Shown here: piece after piece, positions 51,854 to 61,028 of the stretch
How positions within the stretch are numbered: the first letter of the stretch is position 1
Layout of the letters: each line of letters begins with the position of its first letter
Assembly: GCA_964529175.1 (NCBI GenBank)
Contig: CAZGVO010000015.1
Span: forward strand, 1 to 64,000
DNA length: 64,000 nucleotides
Origin: JAAFJM01 sp964529175
GTDB lineage: Bacteria > Bacteroidota > Bacteroidia > UKL13-3
Direction of reading: 5' to 3'
Translations under genes and position numbers: made by a program
The notes under the pieces: model-generated
Told to the model about the DNA's origin: nothing
The model's database searches: none
Seen by the model: the letters and a program-made list of their open reading frames with translations, nothing else

Positions 51854-54124
51854 ATGAAAAAATTCATAGCAATTTTAGCCATTTTATTTATGGCAGGGTA
51901 TGTCCATGCGCAAACTACCAACGATTTTTTAAAAGGAATTGTAGTTGATGTGGACTTGAAAGGAAATATAACGCCTATACAAGGTGCATATATAAAGTGG
52001 TTAAACGAAAATAAAATTGAAATATCAGATAGCAATGGTGTTTTTAAAATTCCCTTTTCACCCAATACTAAAAACTTAGTTGTATCCTATGTTGGCTATA
52101 AAACTGATACCATTTTTGTAGCAGAAAAAAAGTTTGTAAAGGTTTTGCTTATAACTAAAAATAAGCTGAAAGATGTAAACATTACTGTTGAACGCAAAAC
52201 TTCAGAAGTAAGTTTTATTGACCCTTGGAAAACCACCATTATGAACGAAAAAGAGTTGTTTAAGGCAGCTTGTTGTAACTTAAGTGAGAGTTTCGAAACC
52301 AATCCATCGGTTGATGTAAATTTAACTGATGCGGTAACAGGAACCAAACAAATTCAAATGCTCGGTTTAGCAAGTCAATATGCTCAATTAACGCAAGAAA
52401 ATATGCCAGGAGCTAGAGGTTTAGCTGTTAATTATGGTAATACTTATACACCAGGAACTTGGATTAATAATATTCAAGTTACAAAGGGAATAGGTTCAGT
52501 GGTAAATGGTTTTGAAAGTATTGCAGGGCAAATAAATACTGAACTTCACAAACCTGACGTAAAAGAAAAAATTTATTTTAACGCTTATGCTAGCGAGGGT
52601 GGGAGGTATGAAACAAATTTAATTGTAGCTAATAAATTAAACAGTTCATTTAGTCAATCTGTATTGTTGCATGGTAGTATGTTATCTTTAAAAATGGATA
52701 ACAACAATGATGGTTATTTAGATAATCCATTAGGCTATCAAGTAAACTTGATGTATAGATTTAAATTTGACAAAGGCAAAGGTTTTATTATGCAAGGGGG
52801 GACTAGTTTTTTAAGCGATGATAAAACTGGAGGGCAAATAAATTTTGATGAAAGTAAACGAAGTTTGTTTACCCAATATGGCACCAATATTAAGGCAGAA
52901 AAAAAAGATGGTTGGCTTAAATTTGGTTATGTTTTTCCAAAGAAAATTTATAAAAGTTTAGGATTACAATTATCAGCATTGAGTCAAAATTTCAATACTT
53001 ATTTTGGTAGAAATAATTATAGTGGTTTGCAAGAATCATTTTATGCCAACTTTATTTACCAATCGTTAATTAATACCAGCGATCATAAGTTTAGAACAGG
53101 CCTTAGTTTAATGCTTGATAATTATAATGAGCATTTTGATAATTATAATAATGCCTTTAATACCAATACGCATTATCATTTTAAACGAAATGAAAATGTG
53201 GTTGGAAGCTTTTTTGAATATACATATAGCTATTTAAATAAGTTTAGTTTAGTGTTTGGCCAACGCCTTGATTATAATAATTTGTATGGCTTGTTTTATA
53301 CGCCACGTTTGCATACACGTTTAACTATTGATAAACAAACTGTTTTAAGAGCAAGTGTTGGCAGAGGGCAACGAACAGCTAATATTATTGCCGAAAATAC
53401 TGGGTTATTGGTTAGTTCAAGACAATTTGTATTTAATACCAACTATAATAAAAATGCATATGGTTTGCAGCCTGAAGTGGCTTGGAACTTTGGATTATCA
53501 TTAACTAAAGATTTTAAATTGAATTACAGAAAAGGAACCATTAGTTTAGATTATTATTATACTTATTTCCAAAACCAAGTAGTGGTTGATAGAGATATCA
53601 ATGTAAATGAAGTACGATTTTATAACTTAAATGGTAAATCATATTCAAATAGTTTTCAGGTACAATTAGATTACGAACCTATCAAAAGATTAGATGTAAG
53701 ATTGGCTTATAGATTATATGATGTGCAAACACATTACGATTCTATTGGTGAAAAAGAAGTGCCTTTAATAGCGGCCCACAGAGCATTTTTGAATATTGGT
53801 TATACCACTAAAAACAAATGGAGTTTTGATTTAACTTGTCAATGGATTGGGCCTAAAAGATTGCCTAGTACATTACAAAATAGTAGCGATAAACAATTGC
53901 CTAATTTCTCGGATAGCTACTATTTGTTTAACTCACAAGTAAGCAAAAGTTTATTCAATAAAAAGTTAGATGTGTATATTGGAGTTGAAAATATTTTAAA
54001 CTTTAAACAAAACAATCCAATAATAGATGCACAAAATCCATTTGGTAGTAACTTTGATGCAAGCATGGTTTGGGGACCTGTATTTGGCCAAATGTATTAT
54101 GGAGGTTTAAGGTATAAATTATAA
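51854..54124 (+). CDS. TonB-dependent receptor of the MbnP/peroxidase operon
   Basis: A 756-residue outer-membrane receptor. Signal peptide MKKFIAILAILFMAGYVHAQ, then a carboxypeptidase-like regulatory domain (residues ~25-115), a plug domain with the Bacteroidota motif KELFKAACCNLSESFETNPS and a beta-barrel ending in an aromatic C-terminal strand (YYGGLRYKL). The Cys pair at the plug is common in receptors of this clade. The ligand is probably a metal or metallophore, given the neighbours. ATG at 51854; the upstream TTG at 51818 is not used. 93 bp from the HMA gene. Confidence 0.9.
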   Translation: MKKFIAILAILFMAGYVHAQTTNDFLKGIVVDVDLKGNITPIQGAYIKWLNENKIEISDSNGVFKIPFSPNTKNLVVSYVGYKTDTIFVAEKKFVKVLLITKNKLKDVNITVERKTSEVSFIDPWKTTIMNEKELFKAACCNLSESFETNPSVDVNLTDAVTGTKQIQMLGLASQYAQLTQENMPGARGLAVNYGNTYTPGTWINNIQVTKGIGSVVNGFESIAGQINTELHKPDVKEKIYFNAYASEGGRYETNLIVANKLNSSFSQSVLLHGSMLSLKMDNNNDGYLDNPLGYQVNLMYRFKFDKGKGFIMQGGTSFLSDDKTGGQINFDESKRSLFTQYGTNIKAEKKDGWLKFGYVFPKKIYKSLGLQLSALSQNFNTYFGRNNYSGLQESFYANFIYQSLINTSDHKFRTGLSLMLDNYNEHFDNYNNAFNTNTHYHFKRNENVVGSFFEYTYSYLNKFSLVFGQRLDYNNLYGLFYTPRLHTRLTIDKQTVLRASVGRGQRTANIIAENTGLLVSSRQFVFNTNYNKNAYGLQPEVAWNFGLSLTKDFKLNYRKGTISLDYYYTYFQNQVVVDRDINVNEVRFYNLNGKSYSNSFQVQLDYEPIKRLDVRLAYRLYDVQTHYDSIGEKEVPLIAAHRAFLNIGYTTKNKWSFDLTCQWIGPKRLPSTLQNSSDKQLPNFSDSYYLFNSQVSKSLFNKKLDVYIGVENILNFKQNNPIIDAQNPFGSNFDASMVWGPVFGQMYYGGLRYKL

Positions 54125-54127
54125 TAA

Positions 54128-55372
54128 CTAGTTTTCTTGTAACAACATTTTTCTTAACATGTCGAGCGACATTAGACAAGTCCTTAAAATGGTTCTTTCT
54201 CTATTGTCGCCCATGTTAAATTTTTGCGCTATAACTCCATTTTTATTGGCTATAGCAATCCAAACAGTACCTACAGGTTTTTCATCAGTGCCTCCATCAG
54301 GTCCAGCAATTCCACTAGTTGCAATGGCGTAATCAACATCAAATTTTTTCAATACTTCGGTTGCCATTTGTTTAACACAAGCTTCGCTAACAGCACCTAC
54401 AGTTTTTAAAATTTCATCACTTACATTTAGTTCTAATTGTTTTATGCTGTTATCATAACTAACAATACTTCCTTTAAAATATTTTGAACTACCAGCAATT
54501 GAAGTTATTTGATGTGCAATAAAACCACCAGTACAACTTTCGGCAGTAGCCATAGTTTTATTTTTTCCTTTAAGTAAAACACCAATTACTTCATTCAATG
54601 AATCGTTGCCTTCACCATAAATATATTCGCCAATTCTTTCATAAAATTGATTGCAAATTTGAGCAACTTCAGTTTCCAATTGTTTTTTATTGTTTCCATA
54701 AGCACTTAGCCTTAGCCTTACAGCACCAACCGAAGGCAAATATGCTAACTTAATATAAGTTGGTAATTTTTCTTCTATATCTTTTATTTTATTAGCTAAA
54801 AAACTTTCTCCTATTGAACAAGTTTGAAGTGTTCTATGGTATATGAAAGGAAGTTCAAATTTTTGTTTTAATAAAGGTATTGCTTCTTCTTCAAAAATTA
54901 CTTTCATTTCAAATGGAACACCAGGCAATGAAATATAAATTTTATTGTTTACATCAAACCACATTCCTGGTGCAGTGCCACTTCTATTCCATAAAGTTTT
55001 ACTATTAGCAGGAACCATTGCTTGTTGTAAATTTATATCAAGCATTGGCATTTTACGCATACTAAATATTTGAGTTACCCACGCTAAAACTTTTTCATCA
55101 GTTACCAATGTTGTATCAAAATATTCGCATAAAGTTTTTTTAGTTATATCATCTTTTGTTGGGCCTAAACCACCAGTAATAATTATGGTATCACTCCTTA
55201 ATGAAGCATCATGTAAGCATGATAATATTTGTTCTCTACTATCGCCACAAGCAGTACGTTGGTATAGCGTAATACCCAATGAACTCAACTGTTGGCCAAG
55301 CCATACACTGTTTGTATCTATAACTTGACCAATCAATAATTCATCGCCAATTGTTATTATTTCTGCCTTCAT
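54128..55372 (-). CDS. cinA: CinA: nicotinamide-nucleotide amidohydrolase / competence-damage protein
   Basis: A 414-residue protein with both family domains. Residues ~1-170 are the MoaB/MoCF-like domain (EIITIGDELLIGQVIDTNSV, ITGGLGPTKDDITKKTLCEY). Residues ~255-410 are the CinA deamidase domain (ATAESCTGGFIAHQITSIAG, ATSGIAGPDGGTDEKPVGTV). It hydrolyses NMN in the NAD salvage cycle; the N-domain may have ADP-ribose pyrophosphatase activity. Convergent with the TonB receptor, 3 bp apart. Confidence 0.95.
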   Translation of the reverse strand: MKAEIITIGDELLIGQVIDTNSVWLGQQLSSLGITLYQRTACGDSREQILSCLHDASLRSDTIIITGGLGPTKDDITKKTLCEYFDTTLVTDEKVLAWVTQIFSMRKMPMLDINLQQAMVPANSKTLWNRSGTAPGMWFDVNNKIYISLPGVPFEMKVIFEEEAIPLLKQKFELPFIYHRTLQTCSIGESFLANKIKDIEEKLPTYIKLAYLPSVGAVRLRLSAYGNNKKQLETEVAQICNQFYERIGEYIYGEGNDSLNEVIGVLLKGKNKTMATAESCTGGFIAHQITSIAGSSKYFKGSIVSYDNSIKQLELNVSDEILKTVGAVSEACVKQMATEVLKKFDVDYAIATSGIAGPDGGTDEKPVGTVWIAIANKNGVIAQKFNMGDNRERTILRTCLMSLDMLRKMLLQEN

Positions 55373-55927
55373 AAGTAGTAGTTAAAATAGTTTTGTTTAG
55401 TATTTATTTATTGCAACAACATTACTAATAATTTATTTTATAATAATGTTTCATTTTATAAAAAATATTAAACTCATAAAACAATAAATGTATAATTTAT
55501 GCTACTATATTTTATAAAATGATAAAGTAATTTATAGTATTTAATTTTTATAAAATTTAAAATTAAGAAGTAAGTTTTTATAATGAATATAATTCTATAA
55601 ACCTTGTAAAGTATAGTGAAATCAGGCTTCTTGAAGGGTTGTGTAATAATATATAAGTATAATTTAATAGTAAGTAATACAAAATATGTAACACATTGTT
55701 TATAATAAGTTTATAATTTTTTTACAAGTTAATAACAAGAATGTTAAAAATTTAAAACGCTCGCACATTCAGTAAATAAAGGCATCTTCAATGATTACAT
55801 GTTACTTGTTAACAGTAATTCATAACTAAATTTTATAAAAAATATTTTATAAAAAACATAAATGCTTGACTTTTAAATCATCTATCATAACTTTGTTAGT
55901 GTAATCAAATTAAATATTTAACTAATT
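55373..55927. promoter_or_regulatory. AT-rich leader with five TTTTATAAAA palindromes
   Basis: No gene. The self-complementary 10-mer TTTTATAAAA occurs at 55454, 55510, 55546, 55831 and 55845. Even in AT-rich DNA a given 10-mer would be expected about 0.1 times in a stretch this long (rough estimate from base composition). The last two lie 14 bp apart and just upstream of the promoter at 55866. They could be binding sites for an AT-hook or nucleoid protein. Confidence 0.6.
55866..55895 (+). promoter_or_regulatory. Bacteroidota-type promoter of the H1-like gene
   Basis: TTG at 55866-55868 and TAACTTTG at 55888-55895 are separated by 19 bp. This matches the -33 TTG / -7 TAnnTTTG pattern of primary-sigma promoters in Bacteroidota. 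Transcription should begin about 6-8 bp after 55895, giving a ~25-nt leader before the ATG at 55928. Confidence 0.7.
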
Positions 55928-56236
55928 ATGGCAACAGCTAAAAAAACAACTAAAGCAGCTCCTAAAAAAGCAGCAGCTCCTAAGAAGGCAGCAGCAAAGA
56001 AAGTAGCAGTAAAAAAAGCAGCGGCTCCTAAAAAAGCAGCAGCAAAAAAAGCAGCTCCTAAAAAAGTTGCAGCTAAGAAAGTAGCAGTAAAAAAAGTAGC
56101 AGCTAAAAAGGCAGCTCCTAAAAAAGCAGCAGCAAAAAAAGCGGCTCCTAAAAAGGCAGCAGCTCCTAAAAAAGCGGCAGTTAAAAAGGCAGCTCCTAAA
56201 AAAGCAGCAGCAAAAAAAGTAGCTAAAAAGAAATAA
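55928..56236 (+). CDS. Histone H1-like Lys/Ala/Pro-repeat protein
   Basis: A 102-residue protein consisting almost wholly of AAPKKAAAKK/VAVKK-type repeats after MATAKKTTK; about 43% Lys and 40% Ala with Pro at regular steps. No folded domain is present. Such H1-C-terminal-like proteins bind DNA non-specifically and compact the nucleoid. The coding DNA is itself repetitive (GCTCCTAAAAAAGCAGC), so copy number can vary between strains. It has its own promoter and terminator. Confidence 0.85.
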   Translation: MATAKKTTKAAPKKAAAPKKAAAKKVAVKKAAAPKKAAAKKAAPKKVAAKKVAVKKVAAKKAAPKKAAAKKAAPKKAAAPKKAAVKKAAPKKAAAKKVAKKK

Positions 56237-56255
56237 ATTTTTAACTTTTTACTAT

Positions 56256-56293
56256 AAAAAGCCTTATCAATTAAAAATGATGAGGCTTTTTTA
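56256..56293 (+). terminator. Terminator after the H1-like gene
   Basis: AAAAAGCCTTATCA pairs with TGATGAGGCTTTTTT (one mismatch) around an AT loop, 20 bp after the stop. Confidence 0.85.
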
Positions 56294-56325
56294 TTTATAT
56301 TGATTATATTGTATAAAAAAATATT

Positions 56326-56940
56326 ATGATAATATCATTGCATCCAAAAAATCCCAATGTTCGTGATTTAAAAAAAGTAGTTGATATACTTAACGATAAT
56401 GGAGTTGTTATAATCCCAACGGATACTATTTATGCTATGGCTTGCAAACTCGATAGTAAAAAAGCCATTGAACGCATGTGTAAAATAGTTGGTAAAAAAC
56501 CTGAGAAAGTAAATTTTTCATTGTTATGTTCTAGCTTAAGTCATCTTAGTGATTTTACAACAGCTTTAGATAAATCTGTTTTTAGGTTAATGAAAAATAA
56601 TTTACCTGGTGCATTTACTTTTATTTTAAAAGCTACAAATAATGTAACTAAATATTTTGAAGGCAATAAAAAAACTATTGGTATTAGGGTACCTGATAAT
56701 ATTATAGCACAATTATTGGTTAATGAAGTTGGAACTCCATTGGTAGTTACATCTATCCATCATGATGATGAGATAATAGAATACATGACCGATCCTGAAG
56801 AAATAAACGACAAATTTCAACATTTAGTTGATGCCATTATAGATGGTGGAAATGGAGGAAATATTCCATCAACCATAATAGATTGTACAACAAACGAAAT
56901 AGTTTTGGTAAGAGAAGGAAAAGGTGTAATAAACGAATAA
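56326..56940 (+). CDS. L-threonylcarbamoyladenylate synthase (Sua5/YciO/YrdC)
   Basis: A 204-residue single-domain YrdC-fold protein. It starts with the conserved VVDILNDNGVVIIPTDTIYA and has SLLCSSLSHLSDF, GAFTFILKATNN and IGIRVPDN, then VVTSIHHDDE. The YrdC enzyme makes the threonylcarbamoyl-AMP needed for the t6A base of tRNA. The sequence resembles the YciO branch at SFLLCSSLSHLSDF-like positions, so whether this is the essential copy is uncertain. Confidence 0.82.
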   Translation: MIISLHPKNPNVRDLKKVVDILNDNGVVIIPTDTIYAMACKLDSKKAIERMCKIVGKKPEKVNFSLLCSSLSHLSDFTTALDKSVFRLMKNNLPGAFTFILKATNNVTKYFEGNKKTIGIRVPDNIIAQLLVNEVGTPLVVTSIHHDDEIIEYMTDPEEINDKFQHLVDAIIDGGNGGNIPSTIIDCTTNEIVLVREGKGVINE

Positions 56941-57080
56941 TTATTATACTCACAATTTATACCATTGCTATTTTAGCCAATTCATTTTATTATTTTTGTG
57001 AAATATAATTGCTTTAGCAAAGCAAATTTTAAATTGTTTTACCTGTACTGCTATTTAATAGCAGTATTTATATTTTATAA

Positions 57081-58040
57081 ATGATAAAAAGAGTTTTTTT
57101 AGTTTTAATATTTAGTTCTGGTTTTTTTATTTCAAATTATGTTAAAGCTCAAGTAGAAATAATCTCGCCCGATACTACAGAGGTTATTGAAAACGATGAA
57201 GAAGAGGAAGAGGATGAAGAATCTACTGAATATGATAGCGTTATTGTAGAATCAAATGGGCCTTATTGGGATTTTTTAAGGCCTCGTAACTTTGTTTTTG
57301 ACACCAGTAACGCACCTGCAAATCAATATTACAATTTTTGGGACACGGTAGTTATTAATCCTTACAAAAAGGATTTAAAACTGATGGAGGATACCATTGT
57401 ACTTCCTTTGGTAACCGATGGTTGCGGTTTTCATCCACCTGCAATTGGCGATTTAAGTTCTACTTTTGGATTTAGAAGATGGGGGAGAAGAGCCAAATTT
57501 CATTTTGGGGTTGATGTAAGAATGGATGTTGGAGATCCAGTTTATGCTGCATTTGCTGGTGTTGTGAGGATTGCTAAACGGAGTGCCGATTATGGCTATA
57601 TGGTGCTTATTAGACACGATAATGGCTTAGAGACACTTTATGCTCATTTTTCACAGTTATTATGTTATGTGGGTCAAAATGTTAATGCTGGAGATATTAT
57701 TGGATTAGCAGGAAGTACTGGCCGTTCAACGGGGCCTCATTTGCATTTTGAAGTACGTTTTAAGGGGGAAAAAATTAATCCCAACAAAGTAGTTTATTTC
57801 CCGTCAGGATCTCTCTTATCTGATTCTCTTCAGATAGATAAAAGCTGTTTTAAACATTTGTATGAAGTAAAAGCTGCTAAGCTTAAAATAAAGACACCTA
57901 AGTATATTAAAGCTCGTAAAGGTGATACTTTGTACCGAATTTCGAGAGAATATGGCATTTCTGTTAAACGTTTAGCTCGTTTGAACAAAATATCTACTAA
58001 AACAAAAATAAGAAGGGGTAGAAAAATTAGACTTAGATAA
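57081..58040 (+). CDS. M23 peptidase with C-terminal LysM domain
   Basis: A 319-residue exported protein (signal MIKRVFLVLIFSSGFFISNY). After an acidic linker (IENDEEEEEDEEST, residues ~36-50) comes the LytM/M23 zinc endopeptidase domain: HFGVDVRMDVGDPVYAAFAG with HxxxD, and TGRSTGPHLHFEVRFKG with HxH. All three zinc ligands are present, so it is probably active on peptidoglycan cross-links. A LysM domain (KARKGDTLYRISREYGISVK) ends the protein and binds glycan. Confidence 0.92.
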   Translation: MIKRVFLVLIFSSGFFISNYVKAQVEIISPDTTEVIENDEEEEEDEESTEYDSVIVESNGPYWDFLRPRNFVFDTSNAPANQYYNFWDTVVINPYKKDLKLMEDTIVLPLVTDGCGFHPPAIGDLSSTFGFRRWGRRAKFHFGVDVRMDVGDPVYAAFAGVVRIAKRSADYGYMVLIRHDNGLETLYAHFSQLLCYVGQNVNAGDIIGLAGSTGRSTGPHLHFEVRFKGEKINPNKVVYFPSGSLLSDSLQIDKSCFKHLYEVKAAKLKIKTPKYIKARKGDTLYRISREYGISVKRLARLNKISTKTKIRRGRKIRLR

Positions 58041-58049
58041 GCACTAGCC

Positions 58050-58253
58050 TTACGATTTAATTAAAACGTGAGATCTAAGGTTTTTCTTTAAAGTTTCAAT
58101 GTAATCGGTGTGGTAAAATTCGTATTTATCTCTACATTTTTTAGAGCAAAAACGCTCAGATCTTAAAAATCCTAAAAAACCTTTTGGTTTATAATAAACA
58201 AATCTACTTGGTACTAATTTATCAGTACAATGGCTGCAAAATGTTTTATCCAT
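58050..58253 (-). CDS. Small zinc-ribbon/TRASH-like protein
   Basis: A 67-residue protein with CSHC near the start and RFCSKKCRDKY in the middle; two CxxC-type pairs could bind zinc, as in small TRASH-like proteins. The end is basic. It sits between the M23 peptidase gene and lipB, and its stop lies 9 bp from the convergent stop. Function unknown. Confidence 0.55.
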   Translation of the reverse strand: MDKTFCSHCTDKLVPSRFVYYKPKGFLGFLRSERFCSKKCRDKYEFYHTDYIETLKKNLRSHVLIKS

Positions 58254-58351
58254 AAATTTTTTTTAAAAGTATTTACGGATTAATTTGAAATTTGGATTTG
58301 CAGAATAAATAAAATTTATAAATTGTTTATATTCAGAATATTATGTATAAA

Positions 58352-59050
58352 TTAATGTAAATCCATTTCAAATTGTTTTGCAATTTCTTGTTTCAGTATT
58401 TTACTTACTTCGTTAAAATCAACCTCGTGGCCAACTTCACGTGCTATACTGGTTACATCTTTATCGTCAATTCCGCAAGGAACAATATTTTTGAAATAGC
58501 CCAAATTTGTGTTTACGTTTAATGCTATTCCATGCATGGTTATCCATCGGCTACAACGCACACCCATCGCACAAATTTTTCGAGCAGATGGTTTATCTGC
58601 TTCTATCCAAACGCCAGTATAACCTTCGTAGCGGCCACCTTTAATTCCATAATGAGCAATTGTATTTATTACAGCCTCTTCTAAATATCTTAAGTATTTA
58701 TGAATATCGGTAAAAAATTGTTCTAAATCAATGATTGGGTAAGCCACCAATTGTCCTGGGCCGTGGTAAGTAATATCACCACCTCTATTTATTTTATAAA
58801 ATGTAGCTTCGGCTTGTTGTAAACCAGTTTCATCTAATAATAAATTATCAAGAGAACCACTTTTTCCTAAGGTATAAACGTGAGGATGTTGGCAAAAAAT
58901 CAATTCATTACTGATAGTAGTTTTTTCATTATCAGGCACATCTCTTTCGGCAAGTTTTATATCTACTTTATGTTTAAGTAAAATTTCTTGCTTATCCCAA
59001 GCCTCTTGGTAATCAATTAAGCCCCAATCTATAAAATTTGTTTTTACCAT
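58352..59050 (-). CDS. lipB: Octanoyl-[ACP]:protein octanoyltransferase (lipoate synthesis)
   Basis: LipB transfers octanoyl groups from ACP to lipoyl domains. The 232-residue protein has RGGDITYHGPGQLVAYPIID, the catalytic Lys in ARKICAMGVRCSRWITMHGI, and the catalytic Cys in NIVPCGIDDKDVTS. ATG at 59050 (MVKTNFIDWGLIDY) is chosen; an in-frame start at 59101 would add a 17-residue extension that looks unlike family members. The gene is 75 bp downstream of lepA, same strand. Confidence 0.93.
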   Translation of the reverse strand: MVKTNFIDWGLIDYQEAWDKQEILLKHKVDIKLAERDVPDNEKTTISNELIFCQHPHVYTLGKSGSLDNLLLDETGLQQAEATFYKINRGGDITYHGPGQLVAYPIIDLEQFFTDIHKYLRYLEEAVINTIAHYGIKGGRYEGYTGVWIEADKPSARKICAMGVRCSRWITMHGIALNVNTNLGYFKNIVPCGIDDKDVTSIAREVGHEVDFNEVSKILKQEIAKQFEMDLH

Positions 59051-59125
59051 GTTTTTGGTTAATAGTTTGCAGTTGAAAGTAAAAAAATCATAGTCGTCCA
59101 TAAACTATCAACCATCAACTATTAA

Positions 59126-60913
59126 TTAATCAAGTTTCAAAACGGCCATAAATGCTGATTGTGGAATTTCAACACTACCAACTTGGCGCATACGTTTTTT
59201 ACCTTCTTTTTGTTTTTCTAATAATTTACGTTTACGCGAAATATCACCACCATAACACTTGGCAGTTACATCTTTACGCAATGCCTTAATGGTTTCACGG
59301 GCAATTACTTTTGCGCCAATACTTGCTTGTACCGGAATTTCAAATTGGTGACGCGGAATCAATTCTTTTAATTTTTCACAAATCTTTTTACCCCAATCGT
59401 AAGCTCTATCTCTATGAATAATAGCAGAAAGAGCATCTACATTATCTTTATTTAATAAAATATCTAGTTTTACTAAATCACTTTGTACATAACCAATTGG
59501 ATGGTAATCGAATGAGGCATAACCTTTTGAAATGGTTTTTAATTTATCAAAGAAATCAAAAACTACTTCAGCTAAAGGCATATCAAATTTCATTTCAACC
59601 CTATCCATAGTTAAATAAACTTGACTTTTTAACATGCCTCGTTTACCCAAACACAAACTCATAATTGGGCCAACAAATTCTGCACTACTAATAATAGTTG
59701 CAGCAATAAATGGTTCTTCTACGTATTCAATATGATTTGGATCTGGCAAATCACTTGGATTATTTACCACAATCATATCGCCTTTTTTAGTATAAGCATG
59801 ATAACTTACGTTTGGGACTGTTGTAATAACAGTCATTTTAAACTCGCGCTCCAAACGTTCTTGAATAATTTCCATGTGTAGCATTCCCAAGAAACCACAA
59901 CGGAATCCAAAACCTAAAGCAGCTGAACTTTCAGGTTCAAAAGTTAATGAAGCATCGTTTAATTGAAGCTTATACATACTTTCACGTAACTCTTCAAAAT
60001 CTTCCGTATCAACTGGATAAATACCAGCAAAAACCATTGGTTTTACATCTTCAAAACCATGAATAATTTCTGCAGTAGGGTTTACTACAGTAGTTAAGGT
60101 ATCACCTACTTTTACTTCACGGGCTTCTTTAATTCCAGAAATAATGTAGCCCACATCTCCAGCTCTTACTTCTGCTCTTGGTTCCATATCTAAACCCAAA
60201 ACACCTACCTCATCGGCAAAATATTCTTTGCCAGTAGCCATAAATTTAACCTTATCGCCTTTTTTAATTACGCCATCTAAAATTCTAAAATAAGCTATAA
60301 TTCCGCGGAATGAGTTAAAAACTGAATCAAAAATCAAAGCTTTTAATGGTGCCGTTTCATCACCTTTTGGAGGCGGAACGCGCTGAACTATGGCTTTTAA
60401 AATATCGTGAACACCTTGGCCTGTTTTACCACTCGCCCTTAAAATATCTTCGTAATCGCAACCAATTAAATCAATAATTTGATCACTTACCTCTTCAGGC
60501 ATTGAGCTAGGTAAATCTATTTTATTTAAAATTGGAATAATTTCCAATCCTTGTTCAATAGCCAAGTATAAATTGGAAATGGTTTGAGCCTGAATACCTT
60601 GACTTGAATCTACAATTAATAAAGCGCCATCACATGCTGCAATAGAACGCGATACTTCGTAGCTAAAATCTACGTGTCCTGGAGTATCAATTAAATTTAA
60701 TATGTATTTTTTACCATCTTGTTCATATTTCATTTGAATGGCGTGACTTTTAATGGTTATCCCTCTTTCACGCTCTAAATCCATATTATCTAACAACTGA
60801 GCCTGCATATCTCTTTGGCTGGTTGTTTTGGTATATTCTAAAAGTCTGTCTGCTAATGTGCTCTTACCGTGGTCAATATGAGCTATAATACAAAAATTAC
60901 GTATGTTTTCCAT
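59126..60913 (-). CDS. lepA: Elongation factor 4 (LepA)
   Basis: LepA is a ribosomal GTPase that acts in initiation and back-translocation. The 595-residue protein has G1 AHIDHGKST, G2 region RERGITIKS, G3 DTPGHVDFS, G4 NKIDL and the LepA-specific C-terminal region (KALRKDVTAKCYGGDISRKR, KLLEKQKEGKKRMRQVGSVE). Full length. It lies divergent from the methyltransferase gene. Confidence 0.98.
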   Translation of the reverse strand: MENIRNFCIIAHIDHGKSTLADRLLEYTKTTSQRDMQAQLLDNMDLERERGITIKSHAIQMKYEQDGKKYILNLIDTPGHVDFSYEVSRSIAACDGALLIVDSSQGIQAQTISNLYLAIEQGLEIIPILNKIDLPSSMPEEVSDQIIDLIGCDYEDILRASGKTGQGVHDILKAIVQRVPPPKGDETAPLKALIFDSVFNSFRGIIAYFRILDGVIKKGDKVKFMATGKEYFADEVGVLGLDMEPRAEVRAGDVGYIISGIKEAREVKVGDTLTTVVNPTAEIIHGFEDVKPMVFAGIYPVDTEDFEELRESMYKLQLNDASLTFEPESSAALGFGFRCGFLGMLHMEIIQERLEREFKMTVITTVPNVSYHAYTKKGDMIVVNNPSDLPDPNHIEYVEEPFIAATIISSAEFVGPIMSLCLGKRGMLKSQVYLTMDRVEMKFDMPLAEVVFDFFDKLKTISKGYASFDYHPIGYVQSDLVKLDILLNKDNVDALSAIIHRDRAYDWGKKICEKLKELIPRHQFEIPVQASIGAKVIARETIKALRKDVTAKCYGGDISRKRKLLEKQKEGKKRMRQVGSVEIPQSAFMAVLKLD

Positions 60914-61028
60914 TCACTGCAATATTAGTGATTTGTGTTTGATTTTTTAAAAGGAAAAAACTTAGTTTTAAATTTAAGTTGTTGGTAAGTATTTTTTATT
61001 TAGTTTGAATAAATTTACAACTAATATT

